Positions 15,001 through 27,000 of a stretch of DNA of 64,000 bases are shown piece after piece. Origin of the DNA: Marthasterias glacialis (taxonomy: Eukaryota; Echinodermata; Asteroidea; Forcipulatida; Asteriidae); assembly GCA_911728455.2 (NCBI GenBank), contig OU452229.1:1183001-1247000 (forward strand), given 5' to 3'. The notes under the pieces are model-generated. The model was not told the origin of the DNA and ran no database searches. It saw nothing but the letters and a program-made list of their open reading frames with translations. The stretch's first letter is position 1; each line of letters begins with the position of its first letter. The position numbers and the translations under genes were made by a program.

Positions 15001-15535
15001 GTGAAATCTCCCCCACAGGCAAATCAACTCTATCGCAGTCTATAGGTTGGGTACTTGAGTTGAATTGTCCAGATTTTGCTTGAATTTAGTGGGAGCAACA
15101 ACCCAAAGCTATACAGCCAAACTAAGCCTGCTTTGCATGATGCATAGCAAACCAATCTCACCAGTGTCCACAGGCTTGGGTTATGCTTTACCAAATACTG
15201 TTTGATTCTGATGGACTCTGGAAGATAGTAGAAAATGTCTCTTGAAGTGAAATGCACCCACCCATGTCATAAAAAGAAAAGAAAATGTGGGTAGGCAAAA
15301 GCCTCTTTCGCCTCCAAGCTCATTCTCTGAAGGTTTTTTATTATTCAATAGATGCTGAAAATATATTGCTTTAACAGCTAGCGTTGTTCCTGATTGTTTT
15401 ATTTTCCAATTTCCAGCTTTAAATGTTTAATGCTGATTGGTCAGTTGTTTGATATTTAATTTTTTTTTCTGTGCCAATGTATTCTTTAATTATTCCCCCC
15501 CTTCTTTATTTTGTTACAGGAAAGCCAAGAAGTGA
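45..15535 (+). CDS. KIF23: KIF23/MKLP1 kinesin-6, 22 exons, 5' end outside window
   Basis: Motor subunit of centralspindlin, which pairs with CYK4/RACGAP1 to bundle antiparallel midzone microtubules in cytokinesis (known of the family). Exons joined by AG/GT sites in consistent phase: 45-102, 388-480, 1097-1132, 1604-1709, 3044-3180, 3432-3559, 3969-4139, 4936-4977, 6095-6207, 6599-6720, 7239-7421, 7703-7822, 8367-8463, 9426-9529, 9660-9762, 10186-10394, 11025-11135, 12137-12395, 12828-12970, 13077-13235, 13957-14024, 15520-15535 (TGA). They give 858 codons plus stop, with no start Met in the window. Collinear with vertebrate MKLP1 from the KTPRK-like N-terminus and VYCRLRP to a basic KKAKK C-terminus. 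The length matches the shorter MKLP1 isoform: the extra actin-binding segment of the CHO1 isoform has no counterpart. Most uncertain exons are the 42-nt one at 4936 and the AAG acceptor at 13074-13076. Confidence 0.95.
2379..2750 (+). repeat. Dispersed 370-bp repeat, copy 1
   Basis: Lies in the KIF23 intron before the P-loop exon. A second copy of nearly the same length lies inverted at 46066-46434, collinear over the whole unit with scattered substitutions. Ends are CAGGCCTTG and GTGAGCCCTG, so both termini read CAGG inward, a short terminal inverted repeat. No coding capacity is evident, so it is probably a non-autonomous transposon. hAT-like termini are possible but no clear target-site duplication was found. 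Confidence 0.8.
3675..3871 (-). repeat. MITE with GC-box-rich inverted repeats, truncated copy
   Basis: Shares the TTGACCAATCACAG / CTGTGATTGGTCAA inverted repeat and internal sequence with the full element at 26429-26691, in opposite orientation. The outer GGGGGCGGGGCTTAATGGAT block is present only at the right end here, so one terminal arm is lost. Sits in a KIF23 intron. Confidence 0.75.
5316..5417. repeat. Short palindromic MITE
   Basis: Inverted arms of about 27 nt containing GACTTACCAGGTAAAT on the left and its reverse complement on the right, with GGTGGCAG/CTGCCACC outermost. Roughly 100 bp, non-coding, in the KIF23 intron 4978-6094. The rest of that intron shows no feature. Confidence 0.65.
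7951..8012 (-). repeat. tRNA-derived SINE fragment
   Basis: On the minus strand, an A-box-like TGGTCTAGTTGGTCTAG is followed about 30 nt later by a perfect B box, GGGTTCGAATCCC (7961-7973 on +). These are the internal RNA polymerase III promoter elements of tRNA and tRNA-derived SINEs. No complete cloverleaf was found, so it is called a SINE rather than a tRNA gene. Confidence 0.55.
8552..9311. repeat. 760-bp inverted-repeat element(s) filling a KIF23 intron
   Basis: The left end (AGGCCTGCCCTAAACATCGC, then ACTTTTGCCATGTC) and the right end read from the other strand (AGGCCTGCGCTGAACGTCCC, then ACTTTTGCCGTGTC) match over about 45 nt. Two further internal copies of the CTTTTGCCxTGTC motif at about 8618-8646 and 8699-8740 suggest a nested or tandem pair. 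The host intron is 962 bp, so the element forms most of it. No transposase ORF is seen. Confidence 0.65.
9426..12395 (+). other. KIF23: KIF23 neck and coiled-coil stalk exons
   Basis: Exons 9426-9529 and 9660-9762 encode the neck between head and stalk, which in MKLP1 binds CYK4. Exons 10186-10394, 11025-11135 and the first part of 12137-12395 are rich in E, K, Q and L with heptad character and form the dimerising coiled coil, ending with [19 protein letters not shown], very close to vertebrate MKLP1. The same last exon passes straight into LRHRRSRS...WVDHKPSS. Vertebrate long isoforms place roughly 100 extra residues between these two blocks. Confidence 0.9.
11735..11864. repeat. Palindromic MITE (CAAGGACCATTTG family), copy 1
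   Basis: Arms GCACAAGGACCATTTGTCAA and its near-complement at the right, ending in AACTTGGC, enclose a core with TACCAGGCAATATCGACC. A second, inverted copy is at 18291-18419. Located in a KIF23 intron. Confidence 0.7.
13454..13649 (+). repeat. MITE AAAGGGGCTGTG, copy 1
   Basis: Terminal inverted repeats AAGGGGCTGTGCCGTCA and TGACGACACAGCCCCTT, about 196 bp, no ORF. A sister copy with the same orientation and internal sequence lies 2.7 kb downstream at 16204-16406. A TTAA-like flank is present on one side (TTAA before AGGGG) but not preserved on the other, so the superfamily is open. In the KIF23 intron 13236-13956. Confidence 0.8.
14890..15007. repeat. MITE rich in GGACTAGT, inverted ends
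   Basis: Ends TTTCACAAAGCGCTAGGACT and ACTAGTGTTTTGTGAAA are inverted copies, with several internal TAGGACTAGT repeats and their complements. Lies in the last KIF23 intron (14025-15519). Upstream in that intron, 14040-14620 shows no recognisable feature, and 14777-14802 is a C-run followed by an A-run. Confidence 0.6.
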
Positions 15536-16203
15536 AGCGACGTGAAGGCGTTGATGTAAAGGTTAAAAGCGTTAATAGCTGGCATAGGTTATGAATCATG
15601 ACAATGCAATTAGATCATACAGTATTGGCCGCTAGTATTATTTGCTATGCAAAAAAAGTAAAAGAAAACCATGTAGTGCAAAAGAAACAAAAATGCAGTA
15701 TATATAGGCAAAGAAAAGGAAGAAAGCTGAAGTGTGTATATAGAATGAATCAGATTTAGATGTGACCCTCAGTGCATTTTAAGAACAATACATTACATTA
15801 AGGAAATAGTCTGAAACGGTTTGAATGATTGTTGGAGAGGTTTTGATGAACACTTGAGCTTTAGACAAGTTTATTTGTCGAGAACAAAACCAGTCACATT
15901 AGTATAAATACTTATAAACCAATCCATTTTAGGTCATTTTCATGTGTCCTGTGCCATTGGCTTCCGACATTACTTGGTGGCATTTACTCTCAGGTACTTG
16001 TCAGGACTAAGGCTTCTTGCTAGAGCTTCACATAGTAGCGTGAACATCCTGGGCAGAAGATTCCTGTGATACAGAAGAAATGAACGCTGGGATTTGCATC
16101 CCAATAATGGCGGAAAACACTGATACAGGACATCCGCAAATGGATTGGTCTTTTCTAGATTTGTAGTTTGTTAAGCAGGTCTCGGTTTCTTGGCACTACT
16201 TAG

Positions 16204-16406
16204 AAAGGGGCTGTGTCGTCATGAGTATAGCAGGCCTGTGGCTGTGCATTGACAGGTGAACCCGCAGGCAGATACTGCACACCCGCATGCATGTGATCAA
16301 ATCACAAAGGGTGCCATCTTTGTCAAACTGTGTTGTGACCGCCGGCGCGCACGTAGTGACTGAATTATTCCATTTACTGCTATAATCATGATGACACAGC
16401 CCCTTT
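16204..16406 (+). repeat. MITE AAAGGGGCTGTG, copy 2
   Basis: Inverted ends AAAGGGGCTGTGTCGTCATG and CATGATGACACAGCCCCTTT, 203 bp. Same orientation as the copy at 13454-13649, with matching core such as TATAGCAGGCCTGTGGCTGT and ATTCCATTTACTGCTATA. Its terminal repeats are longer and cleaner than those of copy 1. It may be transcribed as part of the KIF23 3'UTR. Confidence 0.8.
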
Positions 16407-18290
16407 AATTACCGCAGAATTCTACGCTAATGGCACTCTGTAGAATGCGTACTTCCATGGTAAGCCGGTCATGAAATTGGGTCATATCTTTTACACACCA
16501 AATTAGCTCAACAGCTCTGTGTCAAAGGGCGACGGAAAAAGCGTTACCGTATGTTAGACGCAGTGTGACAAACACTGTGGAGCTGAGTTTTTATTTGCAG
16601 TAAAAAAGGAGCTACAAGTAACTCAGTTAAAGAAAAAATAACCTACAGCAATAGTACCACCAAGCATTTTTAGTTCAGATCAGTGAAAAAAACAAAGTTG
16701 ACAAACTAACAAACGTACAACATAAGGTTTAAGAAATACTGGTATTTGGTATCAAAAGAACTTACTTTTCAGGTGTTTTGTTCTGTTTATGTTTTTTTAT
16801 TTTTTACATCAGCATTGCTTTACATTATTAATGCTGTGATTGCCATATTGAAACATTATTCACAGCAAATCGTGTTGATTTGAATTTAAAACCAGTTTGT
16901 ATTCACAAAGATGGAGGTTCTGAAGAATTACGTCACTATTTTTGCTTTCCTTTTTCAGACAATTGTTTCAAATTTGTATCAGTTTAAAGAGGGTGTTGAT
17001 AACGAAAAAAAGCCATTGATAGACTGTCCGTGTGTAACTTAATTCAGGTGCAGTCCGGTTTCATTTTCACGGTGTACTTTCATTAAAATAAACTACCTCC
17101 AACCTTCATCAGGGTGGATTTGAGATGTGTTGAACGGACACTAACAAGATGAAACTACATGCAATAATGGTCCTTCTGAAGCAATGTTCATAAACCACTA
17201 GTTCTGCTGTAAGATTTGTTTTTAACCCAATCATGCCATTGTATAGAATCAAATGTAAATATTGTATTTTGATATGGGCAGTTTTTTAGTGTTACTCACG
17301 TTAAGTTTCAAACAAGTTTTGCTTATTTTCGGTGATGTGATTCCCTTTGGAAACTCAACTGATGCATTATTTTGTGCACAACAATTGAAACAAAAGTACC
17401 CAAGTGCCAAGCCAATAACGCCTCCATGCATTTCATTGTATATAATGTAGACTAGAAACCGACAGGCAAAACGTCTGTTTTTTGTCTTGGTTTTTATCCC
17501 AGAAGGCATTATTCAAATTGTTGCAAGAAAGAGACGAGTAACACAGGAAAAGCCCATGTGATTGTTTGTTGATTGCATCTCTGCTGTTGATTAATTAACG
17601 TTTTTGTCTGTTGATATTTTTTAGTGTTGCTATCATGAATTCATTTAATTCTGCATGCTTATGTTAATATACACAGCATTACCCCATTCAGTTTTTTTAA
17701 AAAGGAATCTCTAGGATATTGTTTTGTCAGGAAAAAAACACACCTCAGGTTTTCTGTAAACTTAATTAGAAACAGTTCAGTAAACAGTATTGCACATTTT
17801 CACGGTTCTTTGGTTATTGTTACCACGGAAACCATGTAAATAGTGTCTCTTCTTCACAAACACTCTGTTTACTTGAAGTTTAGTTTCCTTCACATTGAAA
17901 CAAGTTCAAACTTAATTCCTGAGCCATCTTTTGAGCCCTTACTAGGCTTTTGTAGGTTAATTAATTCCATTACATATTTGGTATTCGTGACATTTGCCCA
18001 ATATCATAGAGTTGCTAACATCAACTTGCTAATTAGCTCATTGAGGTTTTACTTCATAAAATATAGGCCTAATCAGTCACAAAGCCATGTTGTAAATAGT
18101 ATCTGAGTGGCTACATTCTGGTTGCCGATTAGCAAATGGGTCTTTTAAGCAAAGTTCCAATATGTGACTTTATGAAATAGAGCACCCATATTTTATAGCA
18201 TTAACCACAATTTCTGTTGTTTTTTTTTAAATCAGTGTAATTGCTCGCTGGGTCAGAGTGGGCTGATGTCATAACAGTAGGGTAATCATG

Positions 18291-18419
18291 GGCCGAGTAT
18301 ATACAAGGACCAATTGTTGATTGGGGGGTCGATATTGCCTGGTACCCCACACATGTTTTTGAGCATGAGTACCAGTTAATACCAGCCAGTCGACGAATGG
18401 TCCTTGTGCAAACTTGGCC
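18291..18419. repeat. Palindromic MITE (CAAGGACCATTTG family), copy 2
   Basis: Inverted relative to 11735-11864; shares TACAAGGACCAATTGTTGA, CGATATTGCCTGGTACCC, ACATGTTTTTGAGCATGAGT and AATGGTCCTTGTGCAAACTT. Non-coding. Confidence 0.7.
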
Positions 18420-19310
18420 TGGGACTAATGGTGGGAGGTGTGTGTGGGGGGGGATTCCCAAGCCTTTTACCACTAGATGTTTCTTTTCCAAGAAATTGAC
18501 GAGTTAGCATTTTAAAGGCACACTTCAAAATAGCAGCAATGTCTTAGAGTGATAGAGCAGCCGACTGCTACTTAGTTTGTAGTTGAAGCCATTCGCTCAG
18601 GGGTTTGACGCAATCTCCGCTATGCATCGCAATTTATATAGAACTGTAAAATAAAGTTACAAGAACCAAACATATTGTATTTAGATATAATGTTTTAACT
18701 TTGGTGCCGTTTGTAATCATTAAAGTAAAAAAGTAACGTAAAATTACTTGGTGTTAATATATGTCTCATTTGTTGCCGTCTGTTTTGTCTTATGTGCATG
18801 GCCATTGGCACTTGAGTTAACAATTGCTTCAATGATCATGCTCTTTCCCCAAATCAACGAGAAAGGGGGATAATTTTGACACTCAGCTCAGACCGTGTAA
18901 TGCAAAAATAGTGGTTGTCTTTTTAGAGTTACTCTTTGAAATTGTCAAATTGGGTACATCCTCTCAAATCCTATAATAATTCACAAAAATGTTTGAGTGG
19001 GTTTAATTTTCATATTGAATTTACGGTGCTGGAGGACTAGAGATCAGTCTTGGACTCAACACTGGTCTCAAGTTCATTTTTTGTGGACTTGAACTTGGTC
19101 TCGGAGCACCATGGCTCCCCTTCAGACAACAGTGACTTGGACTCAGACAACAGGGACTGGCTCGGACTCGGACCACAGGGACTCAACTACAAATTTAAGC
19201 TCTAAGTTTAAGCCAAGTGTTTGGTTAGCTTTTCTGTATTTTTACCTTGCAAGTACTGGAAACTGGATGTCATACAATCATAAAGAAATGGTGGAAACTC
19301 TGAAATAAAA

Positions 19311-21007
19311 CATTTTTATAGGTTGTTGATTTATTTTCTTTTTTCAATTTCATGAAGTGACTGATGTTTAAAAATATCATCAACTCTTTTTCTGGACTTG
19401 AAAGAAAGGTAATATCAAACTATTCTTCTGTCCGGGGCCTATGCGGGGCCTTTTTTTCTTTGGAAAAAAAAAAATAATTTTAAGAAAAAAAGGCCCGCTG
19501 TAAATTTCTAACCACCAATCATCTTGATTGGAATTGGTTTATTTGTCATTTTTTTAGCGCCCTGATCAAATCTGGATAAAACATTGTGATCAATTTTCCA
19601 TCTTGCGTTAGTGTTCACATAATAGTTTGTTATGTAGACTACCTCCATGTGTAGATTCACAGACATATTTCTAACAAATAATTATTTGAAGTTAGCGGCC
19701 CTCTCGTGACTATTATAAACCATCCGTCTGGTACCCATTTTTTCTCGTTTAGTGTACTTGGAATGGATAGGGTACCTGCCTTTCCATGTATTCGTGCAGT
19801 CCAGTAGTGAGCAGTGCAGTGTCAGCAGTGAAACCGAGAAAATAGGGATATGACACCGGACAAAATAACATAAAAATGGTGTTAAAAATGCCATAAATAA
19901 ATATATTGTGTAGTATTGGATAAACAATTACTTTAAAGAAGCCGTTTTCGTCAACCCTGTTCAATCTAAGATTCAAAAGGTAAGGGTAATGTAGAAAATT
20001 GTGTCATCACCATTGTCTGAATGCACACTCCTCAGCTCTACTCCTGACTGATGAGATGAGGTTCTTAATCTTGTCTCACACGAACCTCATCATACATCTA
20101 TGGTCACATGCTGTAGTAAATCCTATTAAAAACTGGGGCTATAACTATCGGGAAAGGTTTCCATATCCGGCTGCCACTTTCTAAGGGATTTCTTTTTACT
20201 TTTTAATGGATGTTGGGCTTTATTTTCCTCTCAAGAAATAGCAAAAACGGTAATTATTGACCTTAAAAATAAGAAAAATCAAGCGGACATTTCATCCCGT
20301 GGCTGGAACTTTCACGCATTCATGCCCAAACGAACTAAAGTGGCATTTAGCGACTAGCGTTGTCAAGCCCAACGTAGACGTAAAATTGGCATATTTTTTT
20401 ATGATTTTGACACTTTCCCTTTGTAATTGTTCGAAGTACCTGTTCCTCTCTACTCTGTGTATACATTCTGTCAACCTTTCTAGACATGTATGTAAGGATA
20501 TAATTTGACCTAAATTAAGGGAGATTTAAAGTGGCAGCCGGATACGGCATTTTTGCCTGAAAACTTTTCACCCGTCACGTTTTTGCACCTAGCTCTTGCT
20601 TGTTTGAAACCAGATCTCGCTAAGGTACAATGTATTCTTTGTATTCTCAGGTGAGCGCTTGCCGGTTCCAGAGAATTCAATCCGCAAACTAAAATATTTA
20701 AAAAAGATAGCTTCTTAGGCACTGTCATTCAGAATCCTTAAATCGGCATCGCCTTTCAAAAACAAATTATGGCCGCTCAAAAAACACCGACCAAAAAGTG
20801 CTGAAGAGTGCGCAGGGTTTTTCAATTTTTTCACTTTTTTTTTTGAGCCCACATTTTCACAGGTTTTTTTTTTCATGTATATATTATTGAATCACACAAA
20901 GTAAGAACACTACACTATCAGCTTTACCAATCCTTTATTGTGCCTTTAAAGTTGTTTTTTTATAATTGATATTACTTATTAGTTTGTTGATTATTTTTGA
21001 CAGCAGC
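19311..21007. other. Intergenic region and possible HMG20 5'UTR
   Basis: No coding exon recognised. The HMG20 start codon lies 3-6 nt after TTTTTGACAG/CAGC, which looks like a splice acceptor, so at least one untranslated exon should lie upstream. A plausible donor is TTCTCAG|GTGAGC at 20650/20651, but this is a guess. An inverted-repeat element occupies 20163-20548. Confidence 0.35.
20163..20548. repeat. Inverted-repeat element, TATCCGGCTGCCACTTT ends
   Basis: Left end TATCCGGCTGCCACTTT and right end AAAGTGGCAGCCGGATA are perfect reverse complements of 17 nt about 385 bp apart. The interior carries no recognised coding sequence. Probably a MITE. Confidence 0.65.
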
Positions 21008-24000
21008 ATGGATCTTGGTGATGGTAGCTCAAACCACTCCCTGATGCCCCCTTCTACGGGCTCCTCTGGTCTCTTCAACTACTCTGGATTTGAGGATGAT
21101 GTCAAAGAGACATCTCATCTGTCTGTGGATGCAAGGTAGAAACGACAACAAAATAGACATTGGGCTACAAATTGTCGGGCGATTTGTAAATACTGTATTA
21201 TTTTTGTAGGGAATTAAGATAAGACACATTCCCAACAACGAAAGGGTTGTCAATCATTCTCCCTTCAATGTAGATAGTGTCTTTGGCTAGCATGTTAAAG
21301 AGAAGGGAGGTCTCATTTTGTATTTATTTATTTTTTTCCTTTTTTTCTTTTTAAGCCATTAAAAAGTTTTGGGTCAAGCCATAGAATTAGGGTCAGTCGG
21401 GTAACTGGAAGCAGAACCTTTTTTTTTCTTTATTTTTTTTTTGCCTCGTCACCAAATTACATTTAAAGATGCCTGCTTGTCACCATTACCCGACAACTAT
21501 TTCTGTGGCACAAAACGATCATGTACCCGTACATAGTTTACGTACAACGCGTGCGCCGGTCAAAGATGATCTTTCGTGGCACGAGTTTGTTTGTAGCGCG
21601 TTGACGAGCGGACGTCTTTAATCTTAAGACTATTTGTACACTGTATACACGTGAAGCATTGGTCACCCCAGTCACATTATTAGTGGCAAAATAATACATG
21701 TACCAATGAGAAGGATGTTTGACCAGAATTCAGATTGGTATCCAATTTTGCTGTCCATTGAGATTATGGTGCCTGAGTTGCTCACTGACAATACTTTTAC
21801 AAGTAAGGTGTTAAACTTCAATACAGACTGTCCGAACCACCTGGATGCACCTCTGGTCATCATCATGAAAAAATGGTTATTGGAAAGCTGAAATAGAGTT
21901 GAGAGTGGACATAGTCTAAATGTTGGGAAAACAAAGAAAACAAACACTGATTTTTATTTAAATTTTTCTTTTTTTAGTTTTCCATCTAACAATGGTCCCA
22001 GCATGAGCGGTAGTCTGACTCAGCCCATGACCAACCCAGAGATTATTGCTAATATCTCACAAGGTAAGAGCTGGTATGACCAGGGGCAACGTAGTTTAAT
22101 CATTAAACTGTGTCAGTTTTGTTACTGATTTAAGCATTGGGAGCCTGAACAATCTAAAACCCCCCTTCTAAACAATGTGGACGACTCCATTTAGACACCA
22201 ATCTTGTCCGCCGTGACATGCCTCGCCGCATTTGGACAAACGGATGGGAAACGATTATTTTGGGAATGATGCTGTGAAGCGTCCATTAATTATCCATATT
22301 GGACTCCAATAATAAATAAAGGATGACTTGTGATGCGTGTTCCACCAATCAAATGGTACGGATCTGTGTTTGTGGTATATAAGAACAGTTATTGATGACA
22401 GGAATTGAATCACTGTTGCACTCGGCATTTAGCAACCCATGAAATTAGGCTAATAAAACAATAGATTAAAATTCATTAAGGTATTGTTTGTTTACAAATA
22501 GAATTTAAATAAAAGCAATAGCAATTCAGAAAAGAACAATTTGTATAAAAGGGTCAGTAAAATGTATTATTGAATTAAATGTATTATTTAATTAAAACAG
22601 TAAATATTCCTCAATGTGTCTCTCCACCCCCCCCCCCCATTTTGTACACTTTTTTGTACTGATTTGTGTGAACTCTCTCATTTGTTATTTATCAATTGTT
22701 GTTATTATACAGTTGAGATTATGATGCAGGATAACTCACAGGATATTCCTGATAACAGTAAAGAGGAGGTGAGTGCAAAGCCAGGAAGCCCATTTTGTAT
22801 CCACCGAGGCGCCAACCATCTTGTGATGAAATTGCATTTGTCTCGTTTCAAAAGAGATTGCTAGCTGCCGATTTGAGCAACTCTTTTTAACTCATCAGAT
22901 GAACATTTTGGTCAGCTCAGAGCTATACAGAGATGCAACTTTTCCCGATTAATTCTGAAATCCGATTTTTAAATATTTTCCCCCCAAATCCTGATGTTGT
23001 ATTTCCGACCCCCGAAAATGATTTTGTTCCCGATTTTTATTCTGAAATGTGTGATTAAATAAAAAAAAAAAAAAGGGAAAACGCCTTCTCTAAGAAATGA
23101 TAATCCTTTCTTTTTGGATGCCTGTGCATCGCTTGCATCTTGTATCAGTCGTCAGTACGCACTTTCTCGGGTGAAAGCGTTTTCCAGATACATGTAGGTT
23201 TGAATACTTGAATTGTTTTGTGTCAATGTTTCTTTCTGTTGTCTGTTTGTAGCCTGCAAAAAGCTCTAAGATTGGTTGGCCTAAGGGCAAGAAACGTCGC
23301 AAACTGAAGGATGTCAATGCCCCAAGAGCACCACTCACTGGTTACGTTCGCTTCCTGAATGACCGACGAGATAAAGCCAGGGCTGACAATCCCAACATGT
23401 CGTTTGCGGAAATCACCCGTATGCTTGGCAAGGAATGGACTACACTCTCACAGAGTGAAAAACAGGTAGAGTACTGTTTCTGTTAACCCTGGCTCATTGC
23501 ATTGCTACGGAGCTCTTGAATTGCAATTGGACTCCTTGAGATTCTTTGGCCGTGTCCAAATCAAGCGACTTCGGCTACGGCTATGGCTGCTGGCTGCAAC
23601 GACAACATTGAAGAATAGGAATCCTCAGCATTCCGGCCGTAGCCACTGCCGAAGCCATTCATTCGGACACGGCCTAAGATAACTTTCTGTAAGATGACTT
23701 CCCAAGATAAAGATTCTGGGGAAGACATCCAAATAAAATTTACGACATCCAAATATAATTTACATGGAGAGGACGTCATCCTACAATCCTGATAATTTTT
23801 CCTGGGAAGTTAACTTTTTGGATGTAGGATGTTTTTCTTAAGATGTCAATATTCTGAGATGCATGTAATTATCTCAGGATCTTGACATGTAGGATGGCAC
23901 TTTGAGAGCTCAGAACATTCCATTTAGTTCAATGAAACATTAAAAAGAGCTCCAATCTGGTTGACCCCCCCCCCCCCAATTAGTCGATGCCTCCTCCAAT

Positions 24001-27000
24001 TTGGTTGACCCCTTCTCCAATCTTACTATTATTTTACGCCTCAGTGCTATCTGGACGAAGCGGATCGTGATAAGGAACGATACGTCAAGGAACTAGAGCA
24101 GTACCAGCAGACGGAGGCCTACAAGGTCTTTGCTAAGAAACAACAAGAGAGGAAGAAAAAGGTTGAGGCCGGAGAGGAAAGCGAGACCCAAACAAACGGA
24201 ACCGGACTTGAGGTGAGTGTGTACTCGGCATACTGGTTTGCGAACCGGGAATCCAGACTGTGGGGATTGAGGCATTTCATTGGAGAATTCTGTTCAGAGT
24301 GGATGCTTTAAACCCAGCATTACCCGGTATGTGTAATGCCATTCATGTTGAGCTAAAAGGTAATGCTCTTTTCAGTGATTGCAAATAAAAATTGTAGAAA
24401 CAATAACTGCAGTTAAGGCATACACATTCAAAGGTGACCAAAATCTGTTAAATCACAACTTAATTCCGTCTGGATGGTTTTATTGTCGTTTTATTTCCTC
24501 CAGTACACTGATGAGATCCGTCTTGATGATGAGTTACCAGGGTTTGACGTTCCTATCTTCACAGAAGAGTTCCTCAATTACAACAAATGTAAGTGAAGCC
24601 CCACCAGTCTGAATAAATGCATGAAGAACATCATGCTTGAAAACACTTTTCACTCCAGTGATCTATTGACAAATCCAAGCAACAATCTTGTGCCGCTAGA
24701 ACTGGGTAGGCACTATTCCATACATTGTGCCCAGCATTCATTACTTCACACATCACAGCCTTTTATGTGGCACGTCGTGGCCAAGTTTAGTCAAGTTCTG
24801 GCTGCTAAGTCATCAGGGTGTGGGTTTGAATCCCGGTCATGCCACTTGTGTCCTTGAGCAAGACACTGAACTATAATTGCTTCTCTTCACCCAGGGGTAA
24901 ATGGGTACCTGTGAGGGCAGAGATGGTTCTTGTGATTGATTTATCTTGGTGTGCTACATACTTGGCAGCACAGGCTGTACACTCCCCAGGGAGCTGAGAT
25001 GGTTTATAGACTGAAATAAAAGCCCAATTATTTGACCAACGATGTTGACACAGCTGTATGAAGCATCAATGTGGTGCGTGATAAAACCTGTGTAATGTCA
25101 GAAAAACTTGATTAGGATACCCATAGACTTTTTGTATGCAAGTGACCAAAAAGGGATTGCTCTACATTTAGGCAGATGTGTAATTGGTTAAACCTAAAAT
25201 TAAAATAATCTACCAAAAGAACAACATTTCTAAATGCTTGTATGTCCCACTTACTTGTTTGTAATGAGTTGGAGTTTATGGCAATGTATTTATATCTAAC
25301 TGAAGCCAAGAATGCTAGAAAAATGCTAGTCAAATGCCCTTGGTGGTAACAGAAAACCAAAATATGACTTTGTGCGTTTTCTCCAGCTCGTGAGAATGAG
25401 CTCCGCCAGCTCCGTAAGTCCACCACAGAGTACGAAGAGCAGAACGCCATCCTGCAGAAACACATCGACAACATGAAGGCAGCCATCTCCAAGCTAGAGA
25501 CAGATGCAGTGCAACAGCGGAATACCAACATGACATTACAGCAGCACCTGCAGACGCTCAGGGTATCACTGACGACGAGTTTTGCTGGCGTCACACTCCC
25601 TGGTAAGGCAAAAGAGTTTCTTTCTGGACAAACGAACCCCTTCTAGACAAATAAACTCCTTCAATAGACCATGTCAGCTTAGTTACAAAAAGAGTGAAGC
25701 CCGGTTCATACTTCACCCGAAGGCGGAACGAATTTGACGCCACAAATTTCGCATCGAACAATTTACTTAAGTTGAAATGTGCTACGAATGAAGGAGAGGG
25801 ACGTCAAATTCGCTTCGCGTTCGCGTGAAGTATGAACGGGGCTTTACCATGAACATTCCACAGGCAACAAACAGTACTATGTTGTTAATACAAGAAGTTT
25901 TGCACTTGTGAAAAGTTTTGCTAGCGCAACTTTTCCTTGTAGGAGAATAAATTTTCCCTCCAGACAAACAAACTCCTCTAATGGACCATGTCAGCTTGGT
26001 TACAAAAAGGGTGACCTTAAGCATTCCAGGGCATTTCCAGGCAGGCAAGATACTATGTTGCTCTGCGAAGTGTTACATTTTGTACTGCAATTTTTATCCA
26101 AAAACAAGCTGTAAAAAAATTATGACAGTTAAATTAGTTTAGAGATGTGCCCCATTTCTTCACATCAAAATGTGATCAAAACCGAACACTGCCCTCTTCA
26201 TAAAATAAAATAGTTTGATGTTTTATTCCATTGAGCTGTGTACATTTAATGCTTGCAGGGAGGCTTGGCTCTGAGACTCTTGTTTACAGGCATTCAACTA
26301 CCCAGTGAATCCATGTTTTGCTTCCAAAGAGAACTGTAAAAAACTTTACAAATATTTATTCAAGTACTAGCTTTTGAGACCCCATATCCTATCTTAGCCT
26401 TCTTCCAAAAATGAGACCTGCTCCTTAAAGACCGATCCATGAAGCCCCGCCCCTAAACATATTGACCAATCACAGCATTGGCTACATCACCACTGTGCAC
26501 GTGGGCAGCACAATGTGCATCTCTTCAATGCCACACTGGATGACATGAACGCGCACGCTATAAGTACACGCACACATATTGACTTTTTCCAATAGGATTT
26601 TATTGTGTCAGACTTTTGCCAGACTTTCGGTGGCGTAGCCAAGGCTGTGATTGGTCAACTCGTAAGGGGGCGGGGTTTAATGGATCAGTCTATTATGACA
26701 TCATCTACATCAAGTGATAACAACTTGCAAAAATATACCACATGAAGCTGACTCTGCGTCTCTTGTTTTTTTTTTTCTCGGTGCTGTTTCTTCTTTCCTA
26801 AGTAGGTTCGGAGGAGACCCCTACCCTGGCAACCATCGATGCTTACATGACCAAGTTGCATCAACTCATTCTAGATTCACCCCAGGAGAATGCAAACCTC
26901 ATAGCAACAGTCAGAGAAATAGTCGGCAAACTTGACTTGCAGAGGTACGTTTGTGTGGTCTGATCAAAGGGAGCGCTTTGTTGATTCAATTCACCTGACG

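Larger units (their letters stand above)
12828..15535 (+). other. KIF23: KIF23 C-terminal tail exons
   Basis: The tail carries [22 protein letters not shown], split at an exon end, then [17 protein letters not shown] and DWTDVETR, all collinear with human MKLP1. The human KRRSS motif containing an Aurora B site is not seen: the equivalent stretch reads [18 protein letters not shown] with no RRxS. The stop codon is in a 16-nt coding end (15520-15535) after a 1.5-kb intron. The last residues, NKKAKK, are basic and could serve nuclear localisation (inference). Confidence 0.88.
15536..19310 (+). other. KIF23 3'UTR and downstream flank
   Basis: No coding exon is seen after the KIF23 stop. AATAAA hexamers occur at 17087-17092, 18650-18655 and 19303-19308; any could end the transcript, and the first is followed by a GT-rich stretch. 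The sequence is AT-rich with TGTAAATA-like and TTTTTTT tracts. Two MITEs lie inside (16204-16406, 18291-18419). The true polyadenylation site cannot be fixed without RNA data. Confidence 0.5.

Noticed and set aside
25112..25594. 160-codon open frame on the minus strand
   Set aside because: It lies antisense over the HMG20 coiled-coil exon 25387-25602, which is clearly coding on the + strand; the frame is a shadow.
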